Shown: positions 1 to 8,407, counted from the first letter of the stretch. The stretch is DNA of 64,000 nucleotides from Conexibacter woesei DSM 14684 (GCF_000025265.1 NC_013739.1:6295370-6359369); one strand, 5' to 3'. Program-made: numbers and translations. The notes: a model not told the origin generated them from the sequence alone.

Positions 1-969
1 CTGCGTCGGGAACAGGTCGGTGACGTGGCGGGCGATCAGCGCGCCCGTCGCGGTCATGCCGACGAAGACCGGGCCGGCCCACTTGCGGATCGACGCGCTC
101 GTCTTCTCGCCAAGCGCCGTGTGCGCCTCGTCGCAGATGACGATCGTGTAGGCGTCAGAGATCTTGCCGGCGTTGCGGACGAACCACTGGTAGGTCTCGA
201 CCGTGACCGGGCCCCTCGCGCTGTCCTGGCCCGCGAGCAGCGGCGCCGATATGCGGTTGGCGTAGCCGCGCTCTCTCAGCTCGCCGTGGAACTGGTCGAC
301 GAGGTTGCGGCGGTGGGTCAGGATCAGCACGCCGCCGGTGCGCGACGCCTCGACGAAGCCGAGTGCGGCGACCGTCTTGCCGGCACCGGTCGCGTGCTCG
401 AACCAGAAGCGGCGGGCGGCGTTGGGATCCTCCGGCTGCTCGGCCAGCTGGACCTCGTCGTCGCCCTCCTCGGCCTCGTCCTGCCAGTCCTGCGGCTCCT
501 CGTCGGGCTCGCCCTCCTCGAGGTCGATCTCCTCCTCGCCGGGGATCGCGGAGGAGGCCAGCTCGACCGGCTCCTCTTCGGGCGGCGCCGGCACGTGCGC
601 CACGCCGCTGCCGTTCCCGTTGGACCCGTTCCCGGTGCGCTGAACCTCCGCCATCAGGGCGGTCAGGGTTCCGGAGAGCGCGTCGACCTGGTGCGGGTTG
701 AGCAGCGTCCCGTCGGCGAGATGGGCCTCCTCCTCGCTCAGCAGGCGCTCGAGGCCGACCAGCAGCGAGTACTCGCGCCGCCATTCGATCGACGGCACCT
801 TCGCGCCCGCCTCGATCTCGGCGAGCGCAGCGTCGAGCGCGCGGCGCCGGGCACTGCCGGGCGCGAGCGCGTCCGCGGCGTCTTCGCCCTCGTGGACGAA
901 GCGCTCGCGTGTGAAGCGCTCAGCGGCCGCGATGGCGCGGGCGTCGGGAATTGGCGTCGATTCAGCCAT
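1..969 (-). CDS. DEAD/DEAH-box superfamily II helicase, C-terminus cut by window edge
   Basis: The frame is open from an ATG at 969 to the left edge, giving 323 residues with no stop, so the C-terminal helicase lobe is missing. It carries the SF2 motifs in order: a Q-motif-like NPHQVDAL near residue 91, Walker A HATGAGKT (192-199), an LTHRRNL motif Ia (218-224), the DEAH box within ICDEAHT (278-284) and motif III-like GMTATG (304-309). This predicts an ATP-dependent nucleic-acid translocase or restriction-type helicase; the substrate cannot be told. Between the Q motif and Walker A is a very acidic linker (about residues 112-185), rich in Gly/Asn at first and then Glu/Asp, which normal family members lack. 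It points away from its right neighbour and looks monocistronic at this end. Confidence 0.88.
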   Translation of the reverse strand, partial: MAESTPIPDARAIAAAERFTRERFVHEGEDAADALAPGSARRRALDAALAEIEAGAKVPSIEWRREYSLLVGLERLLSEEEAHLADGTLLNPHQVDALSGTLTALMAEVQRTGNGSNGNGSGVAHVPAPPEEEPVELASSAIPGEEEIDLEEGEPDEEPQDWQDEAEEGDDEVQLAEQPEDPNAARRFWFEHATGAGKTVAALGFVEASRTGGVLILTHRRNLVDQFHGELRERGYANRISAPLLAGQDSARGPVTVETYQWFVRNAGKISDAYTIVICDEAHTALGEKTSASIRKWAGPVFVGMTATGALIARHVTDLFPTQ

Positions 970-1142
970 GAACGGCATAGAGGCGGAGTGCCTCGCGATG
1001 TACGTTGCCTTTGGGATGAGGGACGAGCCGCGGTGCGTCTGTCGGCGGCTCAGAAGACCGGCGCGAGCCGGTGCACGGAAGGGTTCCTCACCAGCGCTCC
1101 CCCGTGCAATGCAGCAGGATATCCGTATTGAAGCAGATAGGG

Positions 1143-1211
1143 CGTCCTGATCGCCTGATGTGCCAAGCTTTTCGCGATGCGCGCCCCCGTCGTCCTGATC
1201 GCCTGCTGTGC
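1143..1211. repeat. 21-bp imperfect direct repeat around the tlpA-like start
   Basis: Positions 1143-1163 and 1191-1211 match at 20 of 21 bases (shared core CGTCCTGATCGCCTG then A or C, then TGTGC), 48 bp apart. The first copy lies just upstream of the ATG at 1177; the second encodes part of the lipoprotein signal peptide. A short local duplication is the simplest explanation. Confidence 0.6.
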
Positions 1212-1755
1212 GCTCGCGGCGGCTGTGCTGGCGGGCTGCGGCGGCGACGAGCCGTCCGCGAAGGTCCCCACGCCGGCCGAGGCGAGAGCCGCGCTGGCCG
1301 ACGCGCCGCCCGCCCTGGCCTCGCTCCACGCCGACGCGAACGAGCTGCTGCCCGGTGGAAAGCCGGCGTTCGACAGACGCTTCGCAGCGCTCAGAGGGCA
1401 CCCGTTCGTCGTCAACGTCTGGGCGTCGTGGTGCGGACCGTGCAAGGAGGAGTTCCCGGTCCTGCAACGCGCGGCTGTCAGATATGGAACGACGATCGGG
1501 TTCCTCGGCGTCGACACGAGAGACGTCGCGGAAGATGCGCAGGGGTGGCTGAGAAGACACTGGCTCGCGTACCCGAGCTACGTCGACGCCGACGGCAAGA
1601 TCACCGACGCGGTCGGGATCCGCGTCGGCATCCCCGGGACCGTCTTCTACGACAGAGACGGCGAGCGGGCCTACATGCACCAGGGCCCCTACCGCGAGGA
1701 CGCGGACTTCGAGCGGGACCTCCAGCGCTATCTCGGTGCGAAGCCGAGCTCGTGA
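1177..1755 (+). CDS. TlpA/ResA-like thioredoxin-fold lipoprotein
   Basis: 192 residues. A lipoprotein signal peptide ends in the lipobox LAGC (Cys21), so the protein should be anchored on the outer face of the membrane. The thioredoxin domain follows, with the redox motif WCGPC (Cys86 and Cys89) preceded by VNVWAS and a later cis-Pro-like GIPGT segment. This is the layout of TlpA/ResA/CcmG-type extracytoplasmic disulfide reductases, which keep apocytochrome or other cysteines reduced. Partner genes for cytochrome c maturation are not adjacent, so the actual client is unknown. Its stop overlaps the GTG start of the next gene in a GTGA junction, suggesting translational coupling to the GNAT gene. 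Confidence 0.88.
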   Translation: MRAPVVLIACCALAAAVLAGCGGDEPSAKVPTPAEARAALADAPPALASLHADANELLPGGKPAFDRRFAALRGHPFVVNVWASWCGPCKEEFPVLQRAAVRYGTTIGFLGVDTRDVAEDAQGWLRRHWLAYPSYVDADGKITDAVGIRVGIPGTVFYDRDGERAYMHQGPYREDADFERDLQRYLGAKPSS

Positions 1756-2183
1756 GCGTCGAGATCCGCCGTGTCGCCAGCCGCAAGGAGCTGGACGCTG
1801 CGATGGAGGTCCGCGATCGGGTCTTCTGCGTCGAGCAGGGCGTGCCCAAGCGTGAGGAGATCGACGGCCGCGACGGTGAGGCGCTCCACCTCGTCGCGGT
1901 CGAGGACGGCGTCGTCCTCGGCACCTGCCGGCTGCTGTTCGTCGACCGCACGGTCCAGTTCAGCCGGCTCGCGGTCGACGTCGCGGCCCGCCGCCGCGGG
2001 ATCGCTACGCGGCTGCTGCAGGCCGCCGACGCCGAGGCGCTCGACGCCGGCGCGAGGCGGATCGTCCTGCACGCGCAGACGTACGCGCGCGACCTTTACC
2101 TCGCCGACGGCTACGAGCCGCGCGGACATGTCTTCGTCGAAGCCGGGATAGAGCACATCGCAATGGAGAAGCGCCTTGCCTGA
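1752..2183 (+). CDS. GNAT-family N-acetyltransferase
   Basis: 143 residues from a GTG at 1752 that overlaps the preceding stop; the frame is open further upstream but homology-like sequence begins here (VSVEIRRV). The GNAT core is visible: MEVRDRVFCVEQGVP at the N-terminus, as in ElaA-type acetyltransferases, then the acetyl-CoA loop RRRGIATRLL in place of the R/QxxGxG/A signature, and a C-terminal DLYLADGYEPRG segment. It should transfer an acetyl group from acetyl-CoA to an unknown amine. It ends inside the start of galT (8-bp overlap), so the TlpA-like, GNAT, galT and dtd genes form a tight run. Confidence 0.85.
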   Translation: MSVEIRRVASRKELDAAMEVRDRVFCVEQGVPKREEIDGRDGEALHLVAVEDGVVLGTCRLLFVDRTVQFSRLAVDVAARRRGIATRLLQAADAEALDAGARRIVLHAQTYARDLYLADGYEPRGHVFVEAGIEHIAMEKRLA

Positions 2184-3168
2184 GGTCCGCGTCGACCCGC
2201 TCACGGGTCTCAAGACGATCGTCGCCGCCGAGCGCGCGGGTCGCCCCGGCGCGGGGCTCAGAGCCGAGCCCGGGCCGCCATTGGACCGTGAGAGCGATCC
2301 GTTCGCCGAGGGCCACGAGGACCGCACCCCGCCTGAGGTGTTCGCGGTCCGGCCGGGCGACGGCCCCGCCGACACGCCCGGCTGGACGGTGCGGGTCGTG
2401 CCGAACCTCTATCCGGCGCTGGCGCCGGAGCCGGCCGAGCCGCCGCCGCTCGAGCGCGACGCCCAGCCCGACCTCTTCACGACCGCACCTGCCTACGGCG
2501 CCCACGAGGTGATCGTCAACGCACCGCAGTCGGTCACGTCGCTCGCGGCGCTCGAGCCGGACCAGGTCGCGGCGGCGATGGAGGTCTGGCGCGAGCGGAT
2601 GCGCGTGCACGCGCCGGGCGCCTCCTACACCCACCTGATCGTCAACGAGCGGCGAGAGGCCGGTGCGTCGCTGCCGCACACGCACGCCCAGCTCTACGCG
2701 CTCGGCTTCGTGCCGGCGGCGGTCGCCCGCGAGCGCGAGCGCTTCGGCGCCTACGCGGTGCGGACGATGGGCGGCAACCTGCTCGCCGACCTCGTCCAGG
2801 AGGAGGTCCGCCGCCGCGACCGGATCGTCGCGATCGACGACGAGGCGGTCGCGATGGCGCCGTTCGGCAGCCGGCTGCCGTACCAGCTGATGATCGTGCC
2901 GCGCCAAGCGCGCGCCCACTTCGAGGACGACGGGCCGACCGCCGCCGCGCTGCTGCACGACGTGCTCAACCGGCTCGGCCGCCGGCTCGGCGCGCCGCCG
3001 CCGCTGAACCTCTGGATCCGCACGGCGCCGCGCGGCGCCGACCACTTCTGCTGGCGGATCGACGTGATGCCGCGGCTGACCCACCTCGCCGGCCTGGAGC
3101 TGGGGACCGGCCTGCACCTCAACATCGTGGCGCCCGAGCAGGCCGCCGCCGAGCTGCGCGAGGCGTAG
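2176..3168 (+). CDS. galT: galactose-1-phosphate uridylyltransferase-like (HIT superfamily)
   Basis: 330 residues from a TTG at 2176 overlapping the GNAT stop. The family exchanges UMP between UDP-glucose and galactose 1-phosphate in the Leloir pathway. The N-terminal VDPLTG and GHEDRTPPEV segments, the active-site region SLPHTHAQLYALG (His168-Thr-His170 where classical enzymes have HPH) and the C-terminal CWRIDVMPRLT and GTGLHLNIVAPE blocks all fit GalT. The usual N-terminal zinc motif CPFC reads DPFA here, so both zinc cysteines are gone. Related ADP-glucose or other hexose-1-phosphate nucleotidylyltransferases cannot be excluded. No galK or galE lies nearby. Confidence 0.82.
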   Translation: MPEVRVDPLTGLKTIVAAERAGRPGAGLRAEPGPPLDRESDPFAEGHEDRTPPEVFAVRPGDGPADTPGWTVRVVPNLYPALAPEPAEPPPLERDAQPDLFTTAPAYGAHEVIVNAPQSVTSLAALEPDQVAAAMEVWRERMRVHAPGASYTHLIVNERREAGASLPHTHAQLYALGFVPAAVARERERFGAYAVRTMGGNLLADLVQEEVRRRDRIVAIDDEAVAMAPFGSRLPYQLMIVPRQARAHFEDDGPTAAALLHDVLNRLGRRLGAPPPLNLWIRTAPRGADHFCWRIDVMPRLTHLAGLELGTGLHLNIVAPEQAAAELREA

Positions 3169-3177
3169 GGCCGCGGG

Positions 3178-3606
3178 GTGCGAGCGCTCGTCCAACGCGT
3201 CGCGCGCGCGAGCGTGCGCGTGGACGGCGAGACCGTCGGCGAGATCGGCGCCGGGCTGCTCGTGCTGCTCGGCGTGACGCACGGCGACGGCGAGCGCGAG
3301 GCGCTGCGACTCGCCGAGAAGGTGCGCGCGCTGCGCGTCTTCCCGGACGCCGACGGCCGCATGAACGAGCCGCTCGGCCCGCGGCGCGAGGTCCTCTGCA
3401 TCAGCCAGTTCACGCTCTACGGCGACGCGCGCAAGGGCACGCGGCCGAGCTACGTCGCAGCCGCGCCGCCGGACGTCGCGGCGCCGCTGTACGAGCGCGT
3501 CTGCGAGCTGCTGGACGCGCGCCGCGGCGTCTTCGGCGCCCACATGGAGGTCGAGCTGGTCAACGACGGACCGGTCACGCTGCTTGTCGAGGTGGCGCCG
3601 CAGTAG
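3178..3606 (+). CDS. dtd: D-aminoacyl-tRNA deacylase
   Basis: 142 residues from a GTG at 3178, nine bases after the galT stop; the length is typical for the family. It removes D-amino acids (and misacylated glycine) from tRNA in the cytosol. The start MRALVQRVARASVRVDG, the SQFTLYGD motif that forms the active site and the C-terminal cross-subunit motif NDGPVT are all present, so it should be active. All its arginine codons appear to be CGN, in contrast to several neighbours that use AGA heavily. Confidence 0.95.
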   Translation: MRALVQRVARASVRVDGETVGEIGAGLLVLLGVTHGDGEREALRLAEKVRALRVFPDADGRMNEPLGPRREVLCISQFTLYGDARKGTRPSYVAAAPPDVAAPLYERVCELLDARRGVFGAHMEVELVNDGPVTLLVEVAPQ

Positions 3607-3617
3607 GCTCCGCAGCT

Positions 3618-4262
3618 ATGCCGCCGACCGATCGCTACGTCATCCGCTTCGCCGCCGAGCCGCCGCAGGAGACGCTCCCGTACGGGCGCTGGGCGGACAC
3701 GCTCGCCGGCTGGTTCAAGGCCGCCGTCGCCGAGATCGACCCGGGCGACGAGGAGCTCGGCAACGCCGGCGAGATCGTCTGGTACCCCGACCGCACGTAC
3801 GGAACGCGCACCTACGTCCCCGCGACCGCCCGCACGACCGAGGGCTACGAGCTGTTCGGCTACGTCTCCTTCGGCGTCGGCGACAACGGCGCGCCGGACG
3901 ACTTCGCGGCCCACGCGGACTTCACGAGCGAGACGGCGGACGCGAACCCCGACTGGCAGATCGACCTCAACGAGGAGGTCATCGGCAGCTGGCGCGGCGA
4001 GGGCGGCAGAACGGCCGACATCACGCTGATCTGGGGCGTCCCGCTCGTCAAGAACGGCGCGATCGTGACCGCCGAGCTGGCCGACCTCTCCGTCGACCAG
4101 TGCGAGCTGGTCGACTACCGCTTCACACTCATTGCGCCGGACGCGTACCGCTCCGACTTCCTCGACGTGAAGCTGTTCTCGGCCGCCGGCGACGAGCTTG
4201 CGCGCGAGTCGCTCTACGTCGAGGACGACGACGAGGACGAGGACGACTCCACCGAGGAGTAG
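3618..4262 (+). CDS. conserved-looking acidic hypothetical protein
   Basis: 214 residues from an ATG 11 bases after dtd. It has no signal peptide or membrane segment, so it is likely cytosolic. The first two thirds look like a compact beta-rich fold (repeated aromatic positions such as WYPDRTYGTRTY and YELFGYVSFGVG); the C-terminus ends in a strongly acidic tail (EDDDEDEDDSTEE). I do not recognise the family. It runs convergently into the permease gene with only 3 bp between the two stops. Function unknown. Confidence 0.75.
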   Translation: MPPTDRYVIRFAAEPPQETLPYGRWADTLAGWFKAAVAEIDPGDEELGNAGEIVWYPDRTYGTRTYVPATARTTEGYELFGYVSFGVGDNGAPDDFAAHADFTSETADANPDWQIDLNEEVIGSWRGEGGRTADITLIWGVPLVKNGAIVTAELADLSVDQCELVDYRFTLIAPDAYRSDFLDVKLFSAAGDELARESLYVEDDDEDEDDSTEE

Positions 4263-4265
4263 CGC

Positions 4266-5234
4266 TCAGCGGGCGTCGTAGCGCACGCGCGGGTCCAGCA
4301 GCGCGTAGACGAGGTCGACGACGAGGTTCGCGACGACGACGCAGAGCGCCGCGAGCAGCACCGTCCCCTGGATCACCGGGAAGTCGGCGTGGTCGATCGC
4401 GTCGAAGCCGAGCCGCCCGATGCCGGGGATGTTGAAGACCGTCTCGACGAGGATCGCGCCGCCGAGCAGAACGCCGATGTCGACGCCGAGCAGCGTCACG
4501 ACGGGCGTGATCGCGACGCGCACGCCGTGGCGCAGCACCACGCGGCGCTCGGAGATCCCCTTCGCGCGCGCGGTCCGGACGAAGTCCAGCGACATCGTCT
4601 CGATCAGGCTGCCGCGCAGCATCCGCGCGTAGACCGCGGCGAACGCGCCGGCGAGCACCAGCCACGGCAGCAGCAGCGCGCCGAACCAAGCGCCGGGGTC
4701 ATCGGTCAGCGCAACGTAGGAGTTGGCGCCGGGCAGCAGCGGGAACTGGCCGATGTCGTCGGCGAACAGGTACAGCGCGACGAGGCCGACCCAGTAGACG
4801 GGCGCGGAGACCGCGATCAGTGCGCCGCCCATGAAGAGCCGGTCGGCCCACGTCCGGCGGTGCAGCGCGGAGACGATCCCGATCGGGATCGCGATCGCCA
4901 GCCACAGCACCACCGCGCCGAGCGTGAGCGAGATCGTCGCCGGCAGCCGGTCGGCGATCAGCGACTTCACCGGCGCGTCGTTGTACCAGCTGTAGCCGAG
5001 GTCGAAGTGCAGCACCAGCGCCTTCAGGAAGGTCCAGTACTGCACCGGCAGCGGCTCGTCGAGTCCGAGCTGGCGGCGGATCTGCGCAAGCGCCTCGGGC
5101 GAGGCGTTTCTGCCGGCCCGCAGCAGCGCGGGATCGCCCGACGGCAGCACGTAGAACAGCACGAACGTGAGCAGGCTCACGAACAGCAGCAGCACCAGGC
5201 TCCACAGCGCCCGGCGCACGACGTAGCGGATCAT
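4266..5234 (-). CDS. oligopeptide/dipeptide ABC transporter permease (DppB type)
   Basis: 322 residues with an N-terminal membrane anchor (IRYVVRRALWSLVLLLFVSLLTF), the DppB/OppB hallmark VFYVLPSGDPA-like segment followed by RRQLGLDEPLPVQYW, and several more membrane helices. The EAA-loop region DFVRTARAKGISERRVVLRHG, which docks on the ATPase, is intact. It is the third gene of a minus-strand unit that starts with the DppC-like permease and continues with the binding lipoprotein. This C-A-B order is unusual, and no ATPase gene accompanies them. Confidence 0.93.
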   Translation of the reverse strand: MIRYVVRRALWSLVLLLFVSLLTFVLFYVLPSGDPALLRAGRNASPEALAQIRRQLGLDEPLPVQYWTFLKALVLHFDLGYSWYNDAPVKSLIADRLPATISLTLGAVVLWLAIAIPIGIVSALHRRTWADRLFMGGALIAVSAPVYWVGLVALYLFADDIGQFPLLPGANSYVALTDDPGAWFGALLLPWLVLAGAFAAVYARMLRGSLIETMSLDFVRTARAKGISERRVVLRHGVRVAITPVVTLLGVDIGVLLGGAILVETVFNIPGIGRLGFDAIDHADFPVIQGTVLLAALCVVVANLVVDLVYALLDPRVRYDAR

Positions 5235-5286
5235 CGCCGCCGCGCCCCGGAGGCGCCGCGGCGGCGATGCCCGGCCTGACGCGGCG

Positions 5287-7074
5287 CTATCTCAGGGAGC
5301 TGTAGGCGAAGTCGCAGTGCCCCTGGTTCCACAGCTGGTTGGCGCAGCGGACGTCCTTTGAGGAGATGACCGGCTGCTTGTCCCACAGCCATGGGATCGC
5401 GGCACCGGTCTCGGTGATCATGCGATCGATGTTCGCCCACGCCTCGGCACGTTCCTGCTTGTCGACGACCAACTCCGCTCTCGCCATCGCCGCATTGATT
5501 CTCGGATCGTTCAGCTGCGGCCAGTTCGAGTTGGTGCCGTCCTCCTGCGAGATCGTCGTGCCGTTGAAGGCGGCGTCGAGCACCGTCTGCGGATCGGCGA
5601 AGTCGCGTATCCACCCGAGGATCGGGCAGACCTCGGCTCTCGCCTTCGGCGACGCGCAGAATCTGCCGTACATCGTGTCCGAGTCGACGAGCCGCAGCTT
5701 CGTTCTGAAGCCGAGCTGTCTGAGCGCCTCGTCGACCAGCTGCGAGTCCTTGTCGGCCGGGTCGCCGGAGACGCCGACGACCTCGACCGTCTCTCTGCCG
5801 GTGTATCTGCCGTCGGGGTAGCCGGCCGCCGCCATGTACTTTCTCGCGATCGCCGGGTCGCCGGCGGGGTTCGCGAGGAAGTCGAGCTCCGGGCCTCTCA
5901 TCCCGCCGGCCTCCTCGAAGCCGGCGACGCCGGGGTAGAGGAGGTGCGTCGCTATGTCGCCGATCGAGGCGCCGCCGCGGACGAGCCGCATCTGCTCGCG
6001 GTCGAGCTGCGCGGCGACCGCCTTGCGCAGGTCGGGATCGTCGAACGGCGGGATCGCGGTGTTGAGCGCGGCGTAGCGGTTGCCGGCGCCGGGGCTGAAG
6101 AAGATCTGCTCCGGGTAGCGCTGGACCGCGCGCTTGACCGTCTCGGCGGTCGGCGTGTCGCCGAGCGTCAGGCCGCTGCCGTCGAGCACCTGCCGGCCGG
6201 CGACGTTCGGCTCGTTGCCGACCGACCAGTCGATGCCGTCGAGGTAGGCGGGCCGCCCGTCGGTCGCGGCGTCCCAGTTCGGGTTGCGCACGAGCTCGAG
6301 TCTGCGACCGGGCACGATCCCGTTGCCGAGCGCTCTGCCGTTCGCGTCGGCGGCGAACATGTACGGCCCCGACGAGATCTGCCAGTTGCCGTAGTCGGTC
6401 AGCTCGCCCTCCGGCTTGTCGTCGAATCTGCTCGCGTACTCCTGCGGCACGGGAGCCGACAGCGGCAGCGTCGTCGCCTGCGCGAGGACGCCGCCTGTCG
6501 GTCTCGTGAGGCGGAAGACGATCGTCTGCTCGTCGGGCGTCTCGATCCCGGCGATCGGGCCGCCGTCAGCTCTGTCGACGCCGACGAGGTCGCCGTAGTA
6601 CGTCGGCGCGTAGGGGTTGCCGACGCTCGGATTGAAGCCGCGCTCGATCGCGTACTTGACGTCTCTCGACGTCACCTCCCGGTTCACCGGCGGGCCGAAT
6701 CTCACCCCTCTGCGGATTCTCACCGTGACGGTTCTGCCGTCCGCCGAGATCTGCGGCTGGGAGGCGGCGAGGTCGGGCTCGATGTCGGTCGGGTTCTCGG
6801 GCGCGTAACGGTAGAGCGGGCGGACCGTCCCGGAGAGCAGGTTGAACGCGGCGCTCGAGTAGGTCACGCCCGGGTCGAGCCCGCTGACGTCCTCCTCGGT
6901 GAGGACTCTCAGCGTCCCCCCTCTTCTGCCGCCGGCGCCGCTGTCCGCTCTCGCGGTCGTGCGGGCGTTCCCGCCGCCACCGTCGTCGTCGCCGGACCCG
7001 CACGCGGCGATCGTCGAGGCGAGGGTCATGCAGAGGAGGCTCGCGATGAGCGTCCGCACGACGAGTCGCGGCAT
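5287..7074 (-). CDS. oligopeptide-binding lipoprotein (SBP_bac_5 / DppA type)
   Basis: 595 residues from the ATG at 7074, chosen over an in-frame ATG 39 bp upstream because GAAAGGA lies 6-7 nt before it and a clean lipoprotein signal follows (lipobox IAAC, Cys25). A Gly/Asp linker leads into the extracytoplasmic solute-binding domain (GGTLRVLTEEDVSGLDPG, typical of family 5). It should capture peptides or similar solutes for the two flanking permeases. Codon use stands out: at least 20 arginines are encoded by AGA, far above what a genome this GC-rich would suggest. Confidence 0.93.
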   Translation of the reverse strand: MPRLVVRTLIASLLCMTLASTIAACGSGDDDGGGGNARTTARADSGAGGRRGGTLRVLTEEDVSGLDPGVTYSSAAFNLLSGTVRPLYRYAPENPTDIEPDLAASQPQISADGRTVTVRIRRGVRFGPPVNREVTSRDVKYAIERGFNPSVGNPYAPTYYGDLVGVDRADGGPIAGIETPDEQTIVFRLTRPTGGVLAQATTLPLSAPVPQEYASRFDDKPEGELTDYGNWQISSGPYMFAADANGRALGNGIVPGRRLELVRNPNWDAATDGRPAYLDGIDWSVGNEPNVAGRQVLDGSGLTLGDTPTAETVKRAVQRYPEQIFFSPGAGNRYAALNTAIPPFDDPDLRKAVAAQLDREQMRLVRGGASIGDIATHLLYPGVAGFEEAGGMRGPELDFLANPAGDPAIARKYMAAAGYPDGRYTGRETVEVVGVSGDPADKDSQLVDEALRQLGFRTKLRLVDSDTMYGRFCASPKARAEVCPILGWIRDFADPQTVLDAAFNGTTISQEDGTNSNWPQLNDPRINAAMARAELVVDKQERAEAWANIDRMITETGAAIPWLWDKQPVISSKDVRCANQLWNQGHCDFAYSSLR

Positions 7075-7109
7075 GGTCGGTCCTTTCATCTTCAATGTCG
7101 GGGGGAGCG

Positions 7110-8075
7110 TCACTGTGAAGTCTTCGGGTCGAGTGCGTCTTGGAGGCCGTCACCAAGCAGGTTGAATGCCAGCACGGTCACGAGCAGGGCCGCGCCGGGG
7201 AACACCATGTACCACCATTGCGTATCGAAGTTGGGTGCTGCGTCAGCAATCATCGAGCCCCAGCTCGGTGTTGACGGTGACACCCCGACGCCCAGGAACG
7301 ACAGCGCCGCTTCGAACAGGATCGTCTGCGGGACCATCAGACTTGAGTAGACGATGATCGGGACGACGAGATTCGGAAGGATCTCACGCAGCAGGATGTA
7401 GCGATCCGAGGCGCCCATCGCCCGCGCGGCGTCGACGAACTCGCGCTCGCGCAGCGACAGCACCTGCCCGCGCACGAGGCGCGCCGTCATCGTCCAGCCG
7501 ACCACGACGATCACCAGCATCACCGTCCGCAGGCCGGGCTCGATCACGCCGCCGGCGCAGCCGTCGCCGAACGAGCAGGCGGAGGCGATCCCGAGCCCGA
7601 GCAGGAGGACCGGGAACGCGAGCATCACGTCGACCAGCCCCGACAGGAGCGTGTCGACCCAGCCGCTGAACCAGCCGGCGACGAGGCCGAGCGCGACACC
7701 GAGCGCGACCGCGATCGCCGTCCCGACGATCCCGACGAAGAGCGAGACGCGCGCGCCGTAGACGGTGCGAGAGAAGACGTCGCGGCCGAAGTCGTCGACG
7801 CCGAAGAGGTGCTCGGCGCTCGGTCCGGCCGGCGCGCCGAACTCGTCGAGCGCGCCGCTGTCGCGCACGTTCGGACCGGGGGCGCCCGCGAGCTTCACGA
7901 CCAGCGGCGCGAACAGCGCCACGAGCACGAGCAGCACGACGACGACGAGCGCCGCCATCGCGACGCGGTCGCGACGCAGCCGGCGCCAGAACAGCTGCCG
8001 CGGCGAGCGCTCGACGAAGGTCCCGCCCAGCTCCGCGCGGGGGTCCTGCAGCAGCCCGGGGGCGCCGAGACTCAT
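7110..8075 (-). CDS. oligopeptide/dipeptide ABC transporter permease (DppC type)
   Basis: 321 residues. An N-terminal cytoplasmic segment (RSPRQLFWRRLRRDRVA) precedes the first helix, as in DppC/OppC, followed by the binding-protein-dependent permease domain with the EAA loop REFVDAARAMGASDRYILLREILPN and the C-terminal NLLGDGLQDALDP signature. It is the first gene of the minus-strand C-A-B unit, 35 bp upstream of the binding protein. No ATP-binding subunit lies on either side: upstream is a tRNA on the other strand and downstream is a convergent gene. The ATPases must be encoded elsewhere. Confidence 0.94.
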   Translation of the reverse strand: MSLGAPGLLQDPRAELGGTFVERSPRQLFWRRLRRDRVAMAALVVVVLLVLVALFAPLVVKLAGAPGPNVRDSGALDEFGAPAGPSAEHLFGVDDFGRDVFSRTVYGARVSLFVGIVGTAIAVALGVALGLVAGWFSGWVDTLLSGLVDVMLAFPVLLLGLGIASACSFGDGCAGGVIEPGLRTVMLVIVVVGWTMTARLVRGQVLSLREREFVDAARAMGASDRYILLREILPNLVVPIIVYSSLMVPQTILFEAALSFLGVGVSPSTPSWGSMIADAAPNFDTQWWYMVFPGAALLVTVLAFNLLGDGLQDALDPKTSQ

Positions 8076-8215
8076 CCGGCGTCCACCGCCGGCCCCATGC
8101 CTCCCGATTGAGTAGCTCGTGTCATCGCAGTCATCCCGAACCGACCGACCGCGTTTCCAGTTCGCCCGCGCTGGCCCAACTCCTGTCTACCCCATCCCTG
8201 GCCCATAGCACAGGC

Positions 8216-8243
8216 TTGCAGCGTATTCCTGAACCATTACGCT
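8216..8243 (+). promoter_or_regulatory. candidate promoter of tRNA-Arg
   Basis: TTGCAG (8216-8221) and TACGCT (8238-8243) are 16 bp apart, and the -10 ends 9 bp before the mature tRNA 5' end. This fits a housekeeping sigma-70-type promoter. Confidence 0.55.
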
Positions 8244-8252
8244 GTTCCACGC

Positions 8253-8326
<74 letters not shown>

Positions 8327-8407
8327 TCCGAGCTTTTTCAAGTAGTCAGAGGGCGCATTCCACCACCCCGAACGACGCGGTTCGCGCGCTCCGGGCATGC
8401 TCTGAAC

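Noticed and set aside
25..1131. A 368-codon plus-strand open frame
   Set aside because: It is antisense to the DEAH helicase, whose motifs are unmistakable; its own protein is low-complexity Arg/Leu/Ala sequence.
8150..8190. A possible third copy of the palindromic repeat (GTTTCCAGTTCGCCC)
   Set aside because: Only about 14 bases resemble the repeat and the pairing arms are missing.
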